Below are positions 7,936 through 14,502 of a stretch of DNA of 15,111 bases, in pieces (positions within the stretch are counted from its first letter, which is position 1; every line of letters starts with the position of its first letter). The position numbers and the translations under genes were made by a program. Origin of the DNA: Desulfobacterales bacterium CG23_combo_of_CG06-09_8_20_14_all_52_9 (GTDB lineage: Bacteria; Desulfobacterota; Desulfobacteria; Desulfobacterales; UBA2156); NCBI GenBank assembly GCA_002771315.1, contig PCSF01000087.1, forward strand, positions 156 to 15,266, in the 5' to 3' direction. The notes under the pieces were generated by a model. That model saw nothing but the letters and a program-made list of their open reading frames with translations, did not search any database and had not been told where the DNA came from.

Positions 7936-7970
7936 TCAATAAGATAATAAATTATTTTTATTTCAATAAG
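7936..7970. repeat. direct repeat TCAATAAG in an AT-rich tract upstream of the sigma-54 promoter
   Basis: TCAATAAG occurs at 7936-7943 and again at 7963-7970, 27 bp apart, in a stretch (about 7931-7982) of very high A+T content. It lies 28-62 bp upstream of the -24 element, the interval where DNA bending proteins such as IHF often act at RpoN promoters. No clean IHF consensus was found, so a bending or activator role is a guess. Confidence 0.3.
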
Positions 7971-8032
7971 TTAGAATTTTTAATCCGGGAAAAGCGGGAA
8001 GTAATAAGAAGGCTGGTTAGTCGAAAACGATG

Positions 8033-8076
8033 AAAAACGAGCGGGGAAAATCACCCCGGTGGGGATTAATTCCCCG
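8033..8076 (-). terminator. probable intrinsic terminator after the sigma-54 activator gene
   Basis: On the minus strand, CCGGGG and CCCCG(C) around TGATTTT form a short GC stem, followed after a few bases by GTTTTT. Just before it, GGGGA-ATTAA-TCCCC spans the stop codon, and CCCC-ACC-GGGG joins the two, so several mutually exclusive stems are possible. It would separate the activator transcript from the RpoN-driven operon. Confidence 0.45.
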
Positions 8077-9418
8077 ATTCTTTGTCAGGGATGCAATATT
8101 TTTTCAACTTTTCTCGCAGGGTCTTGCGGTCGATTCCCAGAATATTCGCAGCCCGGGTTTTGTTGCCCCCGGTCAATTGTAGAACCGATCGGATATGCTC
8201 CGCCTCCATATCGGCCAGAGTCCTCATGGGATCCACCCGGTGCTCCATCTGAAAGCGCATATAAGAAGGAAGATCAGCCACATCGATTACGGGACGACCC
8301 ACAATAACCAGAAGCCGCTGAATGAGATTCTCCAGTTCACGGACATTCCCCGGCCACCGGTAATTTTTTAATGCCTCTAGGGCGCCATCGGTAAACCGGG
8401 GAGGATCCCGCCGGAGTTCTTTGATGAATTTGTTCATGAAATGATGGGCGAGAGTAAGAATATCTTCCTTTCGCTCCCGAAGCGGCGGTACGACAATATC
8501 AATGACCACAAGCCGATAATAGAGGTCCTCCCGGAAAAGGCCTTTTTGGACCATAAATATCAGGTCCTTGTTTGTAGCGGTGATGATGCGGGTATTGATT
8601 TTTTGCACCCGGCTGGAGCCTACGATCTGAATTTCCTTGTTCTCGATAACCCGAAGCAGTTTGCCTTGCATTGCCGGGCTTGCGTCCCCGATTTCATCCA
8701 GAAACAGGGTTCCGCCTTCGGCAATCTGGAAAAAACCCGCGCGTCCGTCTCGGGCACCGGTGAAAGCACCCCGCACATGCCCAAACAGTTCGCTCTCCAA
8801 CAAGGATTCGGGGATGGCGGTGCAGTTGACGGGAACAAACGGCGATGCGGCACGTTCGCTGGCGTAATGAATGGCCCGGGCCACAAGTTCCTTCCCGGTT
8901 CCGCTCTCGCCTCGGATCAGGACGTTCGCATTATAGGAGGCAGCCTTCTCAATATTATCGATCACACCGGTGATGCCTGCCGATTCGCCGATGATCCCAT
9001 AGGATTTACGCGAAGTTTCCTCTTGAATCTGGCGCCGTCGTATCAGCTTGCTTTTCATGCGCATAACGGCTGAAAGCAATTGGTCAACATTGAGCGGTTT
9101 TATCAGATAGTCGTTGGCACCTTCCTTGATGACGCGGATCGCATCATCGATGCACGGATTGAAGGTCGTGGTAAGGATCTCCAGATCGCTGAAGTTGTCT
9201 CGCATGTATCGGATGAAGTCGAGTCCTTTCATATCGTGAACCATCGTTTCAGAAATGACGAGATCCACCCTCGTAAATTCCAAAACCCTTATGGCCTCCG
9301 CAACACTCGTAACGGCCGTGAACTGAAATCCGGATGCTTCAAGGGTAGATGTGATAAGATTTAAGGATTCCCGGCAGTTGTCCACTACCAAAACGCGCAT
9401 GGTTTTGTGGATCTTCAT
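8066..9418 (-). CDS. NtrC-family sigma-54-dependent transcriptional activator with an altered receiver
   Basis: 450 residues in the classic three-domain order. The receiver (about 7-122) is degenerate at key places: the acidic pair is D13-N14, and the phospho-acceptor position reads VISETMVHDMKG with E57 instead of Asp; K107 (YLIKP) is kept. The AAA+ domain is intact: Walker A GESGTGKE (170-177), sigma-54 contact loop GAFTGA (217-222) and Walker B GGTLFLDE (235-242). The C-terminus (about 405-446) is a Fis-type helix-turn-helix (GGNKTRAANILGIDRKTLREKL-like). It should bind upstream of RpoN promoters and drive open-complex formation by ATP hydrolysis; the site at 7894-7908 is the obvious candidate target. 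Glu at the acceptor site suggests phosphorylation-independent or mimicked activation (inference). No strong ribosome-binding site precedes either Met1 or Met7 (9400), so the exact start is uncertain. Confidence 0.95.
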   Translation of the reverse strand: MKIHKTMRVLVVDNCRESLNLITSTLEASGFQFTAVTSVAEAIRVLEFTRVDLVISETMVHDMKGLDFIRYMRDNFSDLEILTTTFNPCIDDAIRVIKEGANDYLIKPLNVDQLLSAVMRMKSKLIRRRQIQEETSRKSYGIIGESAGITGVIDNIEKAASYNANVLIRGESGTGKELVARAIHYASERAASPFVPVNCTAIPESLLESELFGHVRGAFTGARDGRAGFFQIAEGGTLFLDEIGDASPAMQGKLLRVIENKEIQIVGSSRVQKINTRIITATNKDLIFMVQKGLFREDLYYRLVVIDIVVPPLRERKEDILTLAHHFMNKFIKELRRDPPRFTDGALEALKNYRWPGNVRELENLIQRLLVIVGRPVIDVADLPSYMRFQMEHRVDPMRTLADMEAEHIRSVLQLTGGNKTRAANILGIDRKTLREKLKKYCIPDKESGN

Positions 9419-9451
9419 AGGTTGTCTTATCCGATTGAAAAAAGCAGGGGT

Positions 9452-9526
9452 TCAGATGGAAAAAGTCGGGGCGGCATAGCTCAAGGCATCCATCCGGTCC
9501 GGCAATCGGCCATCCCCTTCAATCAT
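9452..9526 (-). CDS. possible 24-residue micro-ORF between the small membrane gene and the activator
   Basis: ATG at 9526 opens 24 codons (begins MIEGDGRLPDRM, ends TFSI). GGAG lies 4 nt upstream and the start overlaps the end of the preceding gene by 8 nt, so ribosomes finishing that gene could restart here. It ends 33 nt before the activator start, which itself lacks a good ribosome-binding site. It may be a leader or coupling ORF, or chance; composition says nothing decisive. Confidence 0.25.
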   Translation of the reverse strand: MIEGDGRLPDRMDALSYAAPTFSI

Positions 9527-9719
9527 GGTTCTCCAATTTTTTTCCACTGATGCCGCTCTTCGCGATCCACAAGGTCAATCCGCCTAAAAAAACCCCCATC
9601 CATATTGCGATGATGGACATACCGGCGGTATGAAGGAGCGCAAACTGTCCACGTTGACGATGATGCGCTTTTGGATGACGAAATTTAAGTGGAAGGATGG
9701 ACTTGTATTTTTCCATCAT
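9519..9719 (-). CDS. small single-pass membrane protein, function unknown
   Basis: 66 residues. A basic, His/Arg-rich N-terminal part (residues 4-23) precedes one hydrophobic helix at about 32-53 (AGMSIIAIWMGVFLGGLTLW) and a short polar tail. The positive-inside rule predicts an N-in, C-out inner-membrane protein. Start: two adjacent ATGs at 9719 and 9716 with only a weak GGGTATGG upstream; a TTG further up (9746) is less likely. It is the first gene read from a sigma-70-like promoter at 9770-9796 and shares direction with the sigma-54 activator 100 nt downstream. An overlapping open frame on the other strand has no such structure. I do not recognise a family. Confidence 0.55.
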   Translation of the reverse strand: MMEKYKSILPLKFRHPKAHHRQRGQFALLHTAGMSIIAIWMGVFLGGLTLWIAKSGISGKKLENHD

Positions 9720-9769
9720 CCATACCCAAAATATGAAAACACCCAATTATCTAAGATTGTGAATTTTCA

Positions 9770-9796
9770 ATTATCCGAAGGGGAAAGCGTTGTCAA
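9770..9796 (-). promoter_or_regulatory. candidate sigma-70 promoter for the small membrane protein and activator genes
   Basis: Minus strand: a perfect -35 TTGACA (9796-9791), a 15-nt spacer and GATAAT (9775-9770, 5 of 6 matches to TATAAT). The spacer is 2 nt shorter than ideal. The predicted start near 9763 leaves a leader of about 44 nt. Confidence 0.4.
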
Positions 9797-9955
9797 ATGC
9801 AAAGTGAAAAGCTATCTTGTTGATATTTCAACTGATTTAAGCATGCGTCATCGATGGGTCTTTGGCCGGTATTTATATGGATGTTATATCGGAGGGGTGG
9901 ATATGATCGGAAATAATGTCCCTGCAACTCGTTTCTTTACAAACAGGCAACTTTT

Positions 9956-9983
9956 TTGATATCGACGTTATTAATATTATATT
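9956..9983 (+). promoter_or_regulatory. candidate sigma-70 promoter for the Trm112-like gene
   Basis: TTGATA, a 16-nt spacer and TATATT in a strongly AT-rich stretch. The start of transcription would be near 9990, leaving a leader of about 67 nt. A second TTGACA at 9992-9997 has no good -10 partner. Confidence 0.3.
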
Positions 9984-10056
9984 TGATTGTTTTGACAAAC
10001 TACCCACGGTTATAGACCCATGTAAAGCTGGACACCTAGACCTTAAAGGAGGAAAA

Positions 10057-10227
10057 ATGGCCATCAGTCAGGAGCTTTTAGATATCCTGGCCTGTCCCAA
10101 ATGCAAGGGGGATATCCATCTTAACGACACAAAAGACGGGCTGATCTGTAACCGATGCAAACTGTTATATGAAATCAAGGACGACATTCCCATCATGCTC
10201 ATCGACGAAGCCAAACCCATTTCTTGA
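10057..10227 (+). CDS. Trm112-family zinc-ribbon protein
   Basis: 56 residues, the normal size for bacterial Trm112-like (YcaR type) proteins. Two cysteine pairs, C13-P-K-C16 and C31-N-R-C34, form the likely zinc site, and LLDILACPKCKG at the N-terminus and DDIPIML near the C-terminus are family hallmarks. Relatives in eukaryotes and archaea are activating partners of methyltransferases; the bacterial role is poorly defined. A textbook AAGGAGG ribosome-binding site precedes the ATG at 10057, which decides the start against an upstream in-frame ATG at 9916. It stands 165 nt from the next gene in the same direction. Confidence 0.9.
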   Translation: MAISQELLDILACPKCKGDIHLNDTKDGLICNRCKLLYEIKDDIPIMLIDEAKPIS

Positions 10228-10290
10228 AGCGCTTAAGCAAGCGGATTACCTGTCCTGAAGTAATTGGACTGCGGAATTGGCTTTTGCAAC

Positions 10291-10378
10291 AACAGGGTTT
10301 ATTGGCTTCGTAAAATGTCCATCTGCTGGGCGCCGCATCCTTCGTCACGACGGCGTACCTGTATGAATCCTTTTTAAA
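10291..10378. repeat. probable degenerate dispersed repeat (half of a longer palindromic unit)
   Basis: The stretch GGCTTCGTAAAATGTCC, then CATCTGCTGGGCGCCGCATC and CTTCGTCACGACGGCGTACC, resembles from memory the left part of a dispersed repeat common in Desulfobacteraceae genomes, which normally continues to an inverted right end (ACTTTTTACGAAGCC-like). That right end is missing here. GCGCCG and CGGCGT can pair across 15 nt. The whole 10228-10392 spacer has no supported gene. Confidence 0.4.
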
Positions 10379-10392
10379 CAAGCGAATAGCCC

Positions 10393-10962
10393 GTGAGTCT
10401 TTTGCACATACCCAAACCGGTCAAGCTGATTATCGGGATTTTTTTGAAAGACAAGTCGCTGTTTCCATCAGCAGTCCGCATGCTCGCGGATCGCTACGGT
10501 TCGGTGGACATGGTCAGTCGGTGGTTTCCCTTTGACCTGACCGATTATTATGAATCGGAAATGGGGACCCCCCTCCTTCGAAGGATGACGGCCTTTGAAC
10601 GCCTGATTGGGCGGGAGAATCTGGCAGCCATCAAGGTCGAAACCAATATCCTGGAGGACCGATTCGCACTAGATGGGAAGCGTCGGGTGAATTTAGACCC
10701 CGGATATGTGGCGAGAGAGCATGTCGTTGTGGCCACCGGTAAAAATTTTTCTCACCGGATCTACATCGGACAGGGCGTTTTCGCCGATTTGACCCTTCTT
10801 TTTCACAAGGGTGAATTCCATAAGCTGCCATGGACATACCCGGACTATTGCCGATCGGATATGCTGCGATACCTGAAGCGGGTCCGCGATAAGTACGTCA
10901 GGGATCTGGCAAGGGCTGGCGCACCGCCGACGGAGATTGGAAAGGCAATCTCACATGGTTAA
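10393..10962 (+). CDS. DUF4416 family protein
   Basis: 189 residues, matching the usual DUF4416 length. Family-like features are the opening PKPVKLIIGIF-type strand, RWFPFDLTDYYESEMG (about 43-58), NLDPGYV (99-105) and HRIYIGQGVFADL (about 121-133), then the tail LPWTYPDYC. No biochemical function is established for the family as far as I know; it is often found beside yicC and gmk, as here. The start is GTG at 10393: an in-frame TAG lies 4 nt upstream of it, so no earlier start is possible. No good ribosome-binding site is seen. Its end overlaps yicC by 8 nt, implying one transcript and coupled translation. Confidence 0.85.
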   Translation: MSLLHIPKPVKLIIGIFLKDKSLFPSAVRMLADRYGSVDMVSRWFPFDLTDYYESEMGTPLLRRMTAFERLIGRENLAAIKVETNILEDRFALDGKRRVNLDPGYVAREHVVVATGKNFSHRIYIGQGVFADLTLLFHKGEFHKLPWTYPDYCRSDMLRYLKRVRDKYVRDLARAGAPPTEIGKAISHG

Positions 10963-11836
10963 AAGCATGACCGCTTTCGCGCGGGCAAACCGCATAGAAA
11001 ATTTAATGGAAATCACGATCGAGATCCGTTCTTACAACAGCCGTTTTCTCGACATTGCGTTACGGATGCCCCACGATTACCTGGTACTGGAAGACCGGAT
11101 CAAAAAGGAAGTGGCTCGATGGATCAGCCGGGGACGGCTGGAGATCTTCCTTTCGATCCAGGAGCCGTCCGAATCGACCGTTGATTTCCAGGTGGACCAT
11201 GCCAAGGCACGGTCTTTCTATGCCGCTCTGGCTCACTTGAAAGAGGAATTCGGGATTCCCGGGGAAGTCTCTTTGGACCTGGTCGCCAACGCTCCCGGAG
11301 TGATCCAATTAAAGGCAAAGGAAAAAGATGTTGAATATTGCTGGCAAGCAGTCCAGCCGTGCCTGGCGGAGGCACTAAACGACCTGGAAGTGATGCGGAC
11401 CGCAGAAGGGCAAGCCCTACGCAATGATTTCACCCTGCGCCTCGAACAGATTAAGGGACACCTTACGAATGTGGAAAGAGAGACGAAGGATGCCCCGGCC
11501 GAGTGTCGGCTTCGCCTCGAGGAGCGGATATCGGCATTGATTTCCGGTGAGATGGACCTTGATCCGGGCCGCATCGCCCAAGAAGCGGCCATGATTGCCG
11601 TCAAACGGGACATCACGGAAGAAATCACCCGGGCGAAAAGCCATCTGTCCCAGTTTCGGCAGATCACAGATTCCCCGGAGCCGGCCGGGAAAAAGCTCAA
11701 TTTTTTATTGCAAGAGATCAACCGGGAGTTTAACACTATAGGCGCTAAAGCGGAAAATGCCATTGTTTCCCAGGTGGTGGTGGAAGTCAAGTCGGAGCTG
11801 GAAAAAATGCGGGAACAAATTCTGAATATCGAATGA
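10955..11836 (+). CDS. yicC: YicC/YloC-family endoribonuclease
   Basis: 293 residues, the family's usual length. The N-terminal YicC_N part begins MVKSMTAFAR (canonical SMTGFGR; two Gly replaced by Ala here) and contains NSRFLDIALRMP (about 29-40). The C-terminal DUF1732 block is well conserved: DITEEITRAKSHL, then GKKLNFLLQEINREFNTIGAK and the closing ELEKMREQILNIE. In E. coli YicC cleaves RNA and affects small-RNA turnover (RyhB). The start at 10955 is preferred over 10937 because of the family N-terminus and GGAAAGG upstream. It overlaps DUF4416 by 8 nt and precedes the RemA-like gene by 49 nt. Confidence 0.93.
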   Translation: MVKSMTAFARANRIENLMEITIEIRSYNSRFLDIALRMPHDYLVLEDRIKKEVARWISRGRLEIFLSIQEPSESTVDFQVDHAKARSFYAALAHLKEEFGIPGEVSLDLVANAPGVIQLKAKEKDVEYCWQAVQPCLAEALNDLEVMRTAEGQALRNDFTLRLEQIKGHLTNVERETKDAPAECRLRLEERISALISGEMDLDPGRIAQEAAMIAVKRDITEEITRAKSHLSQFRQITDSPEPAGKKLNFLLQEINREFNTIGAKAENAIVSQVVVEVKSELEKMREQILNIE

Positions 11837-11857
11837 GACGCATCCTCCCCAGACCTG

Positions 11858-11876
11858 TTTAGGAATCAGTCCTGAA
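11858..11876 (+). promoter_or_regulatory. small hairpin directly before the RemA-like ribosome-binding site
   Basis: TTTAGGA pairs with TCCTGAA (7 pairs, one G-U) around a 5-nt loop, ATCAG, and ends one base before GGAG. It lies in the 49-nt gap between yicC and the next gene. It could affect ribosome access or mRNA processing; there is no U-run. Confidence 0.3.
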
Positions 11877-11885
11877 GGAGATCCT

Positions 11886-12146
11886 ATGGAGCAGACATTG
11901 CTGAACATCGGTTTTGGTGGGACGGTGGTGGCCGAGCGGGTGGTGGCGATCGTTTCTCCCAACTCCGCTCCCATGAAACGCCTCAAGGACGAAGCCAGGA
12001 AGGAAAGGCGCCTGGTGGATGCGACTCACGGCCGGAAGACCCGTTCCGTCATCATCATGGACAGCAATCACGTCATCCTGTCCGCTATCCAGGCGGAAAC
12101 CATTTCCCAGCGTTATGCCACCCTGAAAGAATCCCAGGAGGCTTAG
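11886..12146 (+). CDS. RemA/DUF370 family DNA-binding regulator-like protein
   Basis: 86 residues. The sequence follows the DUF370 (RemA, YlzA) pattern: LLNIGFGGTVVAERVVAIVSP from residue 5, SAPMKRLKDEAR, DATHGRKTRSVIIMDSNHVI, then LSAIQAETISQRY. R18 matches the arginine needed for DNA binding in Bacillus RemA. Bacillus RemA activates biofilm matrix genes; outside Firmicutes the role is unclear, but the gene is regularly placed between yicC and gmk. The common Asn after FG is Gly here. A good AAGGAG ribosome-binding site lies 5 nt upstream of the ATG. It is followed by gmk after 30 nt. Confidence 0.9.
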   Translation: MEQTLLNIGFGGTVVAERVVAIVSPNSAPMKRLKDEARKERRLVDATHGRKTRSVIIMDSNHVILSAIQAETISQRYATLKESQEA

Positions 12147-12176
12147 ACTCTTAAGGACGCTTGTGAGAGATATCCC

Positions 12177-12761
12177 ATGAAACGTTCCGGATGCCTTTTC
12201 ATCCTGTCGGGGCCTTCCGGAAGCGGAAAGACCACACTGAGACAAGAGATCCTAAAGCGCTTTCCCAACATGGTGTATTCCGTTTCCTATACGACCCGAA
12301 AGCCCAGGGAGAAGGAACAAAGCGGCCGGGACTATTGTTTTATTACCGAAGTGGCATTTAAAACCGGCATCGAATCGGGAGAGTGGATCGAGTGGGCGCA
12401 GGTGTATGGGAATTATTATGGGACGAGCGCCGTGTTTTTAGATCGGGAATTGAGCCGAGGAAGGGATGTATTGCTTGACATCGACATTCAGGGGACTCGC
12501 CAAATACTGCGGAAATTCAAAGAGTGCATCCCCATTTTCATTATGCCGCCTTCTCTGGATGTGCTTAGGGAACGGCTTGAGAAAAGGGGCTCGGAAATCG
12601 GAGCATCCCTTGAAAGACGCTTGGACGATGCCCGAACGGAGATTACCCAAATTCAGATGTACCGCCATGTGGTCATCAACGATCGGCTGGAAGAAGCTGT
12701 TTCGGAACTGACGGATCTCATTCAAGGGTATCGTACCCGATGTAAAAACTTATGCTTATAA
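12177..12761 (+). CDS. gmk: guanylate kinase
   Basis: 194 residues. Transfers phosphate from ATP to GMP, giving GDP, in cytoplasmic purine nucleotide supply. The P-loop GPSGSGKTT occupies residues 12-20, the GMP-binding part has SVSYTTRKPREKEQSGRDY and NYYGTS, followed by LLDIDIQGTRQI and the lid/adenine part with RRLDDARTEI. All expected signature residues are present. The C-terminal tail ends CKNLCL with no extra domain. GAGAGAT serves as a modest ribosome-binding site. Position after yicC and the DUF370 gene is conserved in many bacteria; the usual partner rpoZ is not next here, an rRNA methylase gene is. Confidence 0.96.
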   Translation: MKRSGCLFILSGPSGSGKTTLRQEILKRFPNMVYSVSYTTRKPREKEQSGRDYCFITEVAFKTGIESGEWIEWAQVYGNYYGTSAVFLDRELSRGRDVLLDIDIQGTRQILRKFKECIPIFIMPPSLDVLRERLEKRGSEIGASLERRLDDARTEITQIQMYRHVVINDRLEEAVSELTDLIQGYRTRCKNLCL

Positions 12762-12763
12762 AA

Positions 12764-12792
12764 AGCCTATACAATTCTGCATAAAATAGGTT
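12764..12792 (+). promoter_or_regulatory. possible hairpin over the rlmB ribosome-binding site
   Basis: AGCCTAT and ATAGGTT pair over 7 positions (one G-U) with a 15-nt loop; the 3' arm contains the only AGG before the ATG at 12793. It could reduce translation of rlmB relative to gmk. The stem is short and the loop long, so it may be chance. Confidence 0.25.
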
Positions 12793-13566
12793 ATGATGGA
12801 TAATCGAAAACGGACAGCACAAACCGAAGTGCTCTATGGAATCCATCCCGTCTCCGAAGCCCTGGCGGCAAAACGACGCCGGTTTTTTACTATCTATATT
12901 GCGGCAGGGAAAAAGGTCTTATGGGAAGCGTCTCTTCGCAAACAGGCTCAACTAGGAAGGATCCCGTTGACGGAAATGTCGCTTCCGGAAGTAAACCGTG
13001 TAGCCGGAAGCCCTTTCACCCAGGGGATCGCCGCAAGGGTCAGCCCATATCCGGTGATGGAAATCAACGATATGGTTATGGAGGCCGATCCCGGCGGGGA
13101 ACTCCCGTTTCTACTGGTTGCGGACGGCGTGATGGATCCCGGAAATTTGGGGGCCTTGGTTCGAACCGGTGTGTGCATGGGTATTTCGGGTATTGTGGTT
13201 CCGAAGAACCGGTGCGCGCCGCCGACGCCGGCGGTGTCCCGGGCTTCGGCCGGGGCCCTGGAACATATCCGAATGGCCCGGGTCACCAATCTGGTGCGCG
13301 CCATCCAACGGTTCCAGGAAAAGGGAATCTGGGTATACGGACTCGATCCTGAAGCGAAAACCCCCCTTTTTTCCGTTGACCTGGACGGCCCCGTCGCCCT
13401 GGTGGTGGGAGGCGAAGAGAAGGGGATCCGTCCCCTGGTGAAGCGACATTGCGATGCACTGGTTTCAATCCCCCAGAGGGGGAGGCTAAACTCCTTGAAC
13501 GTATCGGTGGCAGGAGGGATTGCCATGTACACGGTTTTCCAGAAAAGGATCCGAGCCGGCGTATGA
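12793..13566 (+). CDS. rlmB: TrmH/RlmB-family 23S rRNA (guanosine-2'-O)-methyltransferase
   Basis: 257 residues, the normal RlmB size. An N-terminal RNA-binding domain (VLYGIHPVSEAL from residue 13) leads into the SPOUT fold with all three motifs: motif 1 DPGNLGALVRTG (115-126, with catalytic-type N117 and R124), motif 2 VVGGEEKGI (204-212) and motif 3 RLNSLNVSVAGGIAMY (231-246). RlmB proper methylates G2251 of 23S rRNA using S-adenosylmethionine; relatives with other RNA targets look alike, so the exact target is probable rather than certain. Two ATGs in a row (12793, 12796) can start it. It ends in an ATGA overlap with the ComF-type gene. Confidence 0.88.
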   Translation: MMDNRKRTAQTEVLYGIHPVSEALAAKRRRFFTIYIAAGKKVLWEASLRKQAQLGRIPLTEMSLPEVNRVAGSPFTQGIAARVSPYPVMEINDMVMEADPGGELPFLLVADGVMDPGNLGALVRTGVCMGISGIVVPKNRCAPPTPAVSRASAGALEHIRMARVTNLVRAIQRFQEKGIWVYGLDPEAKTPLFSVDLDGPVALVVGGEEKGIRPLVKRHCDALVSIPQRGRLNSLNVSVAGGIAMYTVFQKRIRAGV

Positions 13567-14477
13567 TCAGCTGCAACCGAATAAACGAAAAGGATGCCTC
13601 CTCCTTTCTTTCCCAGAAGCCTCTCCTTTTTTTCAAAAGGGCCGCCCGCCGGTGGATGACGTCGTTCAGAAATGTTCTGTTTCCTTCCCGGTGCCTGGTC
13701 TGCGGGATTTTTTACGATGCCGGGGCAGACGGTGATGACACGGATTTCATCGATTGGATGACCGAAGAAGATTTGATTAAGGCCCCTTTTGAGCAGGTCA
13801 TGATGCGACTCTTGTCCCGATGCACATGTCCGGCGTGTACGAAGGGATTTGTTCCGATTCTTTCCCCGCTGTGCCCGGTCTGCGGGGTGATGTTTACCGG
13901 ACGTCAAGGGACGGACCATCTCTGTCCGAAATGCGACGCTGAGTTGCGGGCGTTCGGTAAGGCCAGGGCCGTGGGGGTTTATGAGGAAGGCATGATGACG
14001 GTGGTGCACCGGCTCAAGTACAAGAGCAAAATCCAACTGGCGCACCCTTTCGGAATGTTGATGTTTATCCTATTTTGCCGGATATGGAGTGAAGATCCGG
14101 TGGACATCGTCATCCCAGTACCTCTTCATCGCCGGAGATTGAAAAGCAGGGGATTCAATCAGGCCTATCTCCTGGTGAAGGACTGGCCCCGCTATTCCCT
14201 TATATCCAATAAACCGGAATTTGAATTCCGGATTTCAGGGGATATCCTGATTAGAACCCGCTGGGAGCGTCCCCAAACCGGGTTGAATCGGAAGGAGCGG
14301 ATGGCGGCGATCCAGGGCGCCTTTGCCGTGAAGAAGCCTTTTTTAGCAGCAGGAAAAAGGATCCTGCTCGTGGACGATGTTCACACCACCGGCGCCACCG
14401 CCGAGGCATGTGCTGAGGCACTGACAAAGGCCGGGGCCTTAAAGGTGGATGTCCTGACCCTGGCCAGGACTCTGTGA
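13563..14477 (+). CDS. ComF-family phosphoribosyltransferase-like protein
   Basis: 304 residues, longer than the usual 220-240. The N-terminal part has four CxxC pairs: C44/C47, C89/C92, C104/C107 and C121/C124; the gap between the first two pairs holds an acidic stretch of about 40 residues, which accounts for the extra length. The C-terminal phosphoribosyltransferase domain has IPVPLHRRRLKSRGFNQA and the PRPP-binding loop LLVDDVHTTGAT (268-279). ComF proteins aid DNA uptake or processing in competent bacteria, but the role elsewhere is unknown. The start at 13563 overlaps the rlmB stop in ATGA; the frame is open further upstream (to 13449) only inside rlmB. Confidence 0.88.
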   Translation: MISCNRINEKDASSFLSQKPLLFFKRAARRWMTSFRNVLFPSRCLVCGIFYDAGADGDDTDFIDWMTEEDLIKAPFEQVMMRLLSRCTCPACTKGFVPILSPLCPVCGVMFTGRQGTDHLCPKCDAELRAFGKARAVGVYEEGMMTVVHRLKYKSKIQLAHPFGMLMFILFCRIWSEDPVDIVIPVPLHRRRLKSRGFNQAYLLVKDWPRYSLISNKPEFEFRISGDILIRTRWERPQTGLNRKERMAAIQGAFAVKKPFLAAGKRILLVDDVHTTGATAEACAEALTKAGALKVDVLTLARTL

Positions 14478-14502
14478 GAGGCCTGTGAAAGGAGAAGCGG
14501 TC

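Larger units (their letters stand above)
9720..10056. other. divergent intergenic region
   Basis: About 337 nt, AT-rich, between the leftward small membrane gene and the rightward Trm112-like gene. It holds a candidate promoter in each direction (9770-9796 leftward; 9956-9983 rightward). No further gene, RNA or riboswitch structure was recognised in it. Confidence 0.6.

Noticed and set aside
8441..9073. Open frame of 210 codons on the plus strand.
   Set aside because: It is opposite the AAA+ domain of the sigma-54 activator; no motif or ribosome-binding site supports it.
9630..9959. Open frame of 109 codons on the plus strand across the divergent region.
   Set aside because: It overlaps the better supported small membrane protein, runs through both candidate promoters, and has no recognisable domain.
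10240..10256. CGCTT/AAGCG stem just after the Trm112-like stop, considered as a terminator (begins near 10231).
   Set aside because: The stem has only 5 pairs and no U-run follows.
10199..10381. Open frame of 60 codons on the minus strand in the 10228-10392 spacer.
   Set aside because: It coincides with the repeat-like sequence; frames of this kind are repeat translations rather than genes.
12948..14045. Long open frame (365 codons) on the minus strand.
   Set aside because: It lies entirely opposite rlmB and comF, both of which have clear family motifs; the translation is Arg/Pro/His-rich without recognisable domains, as expected of an antisense shadow.
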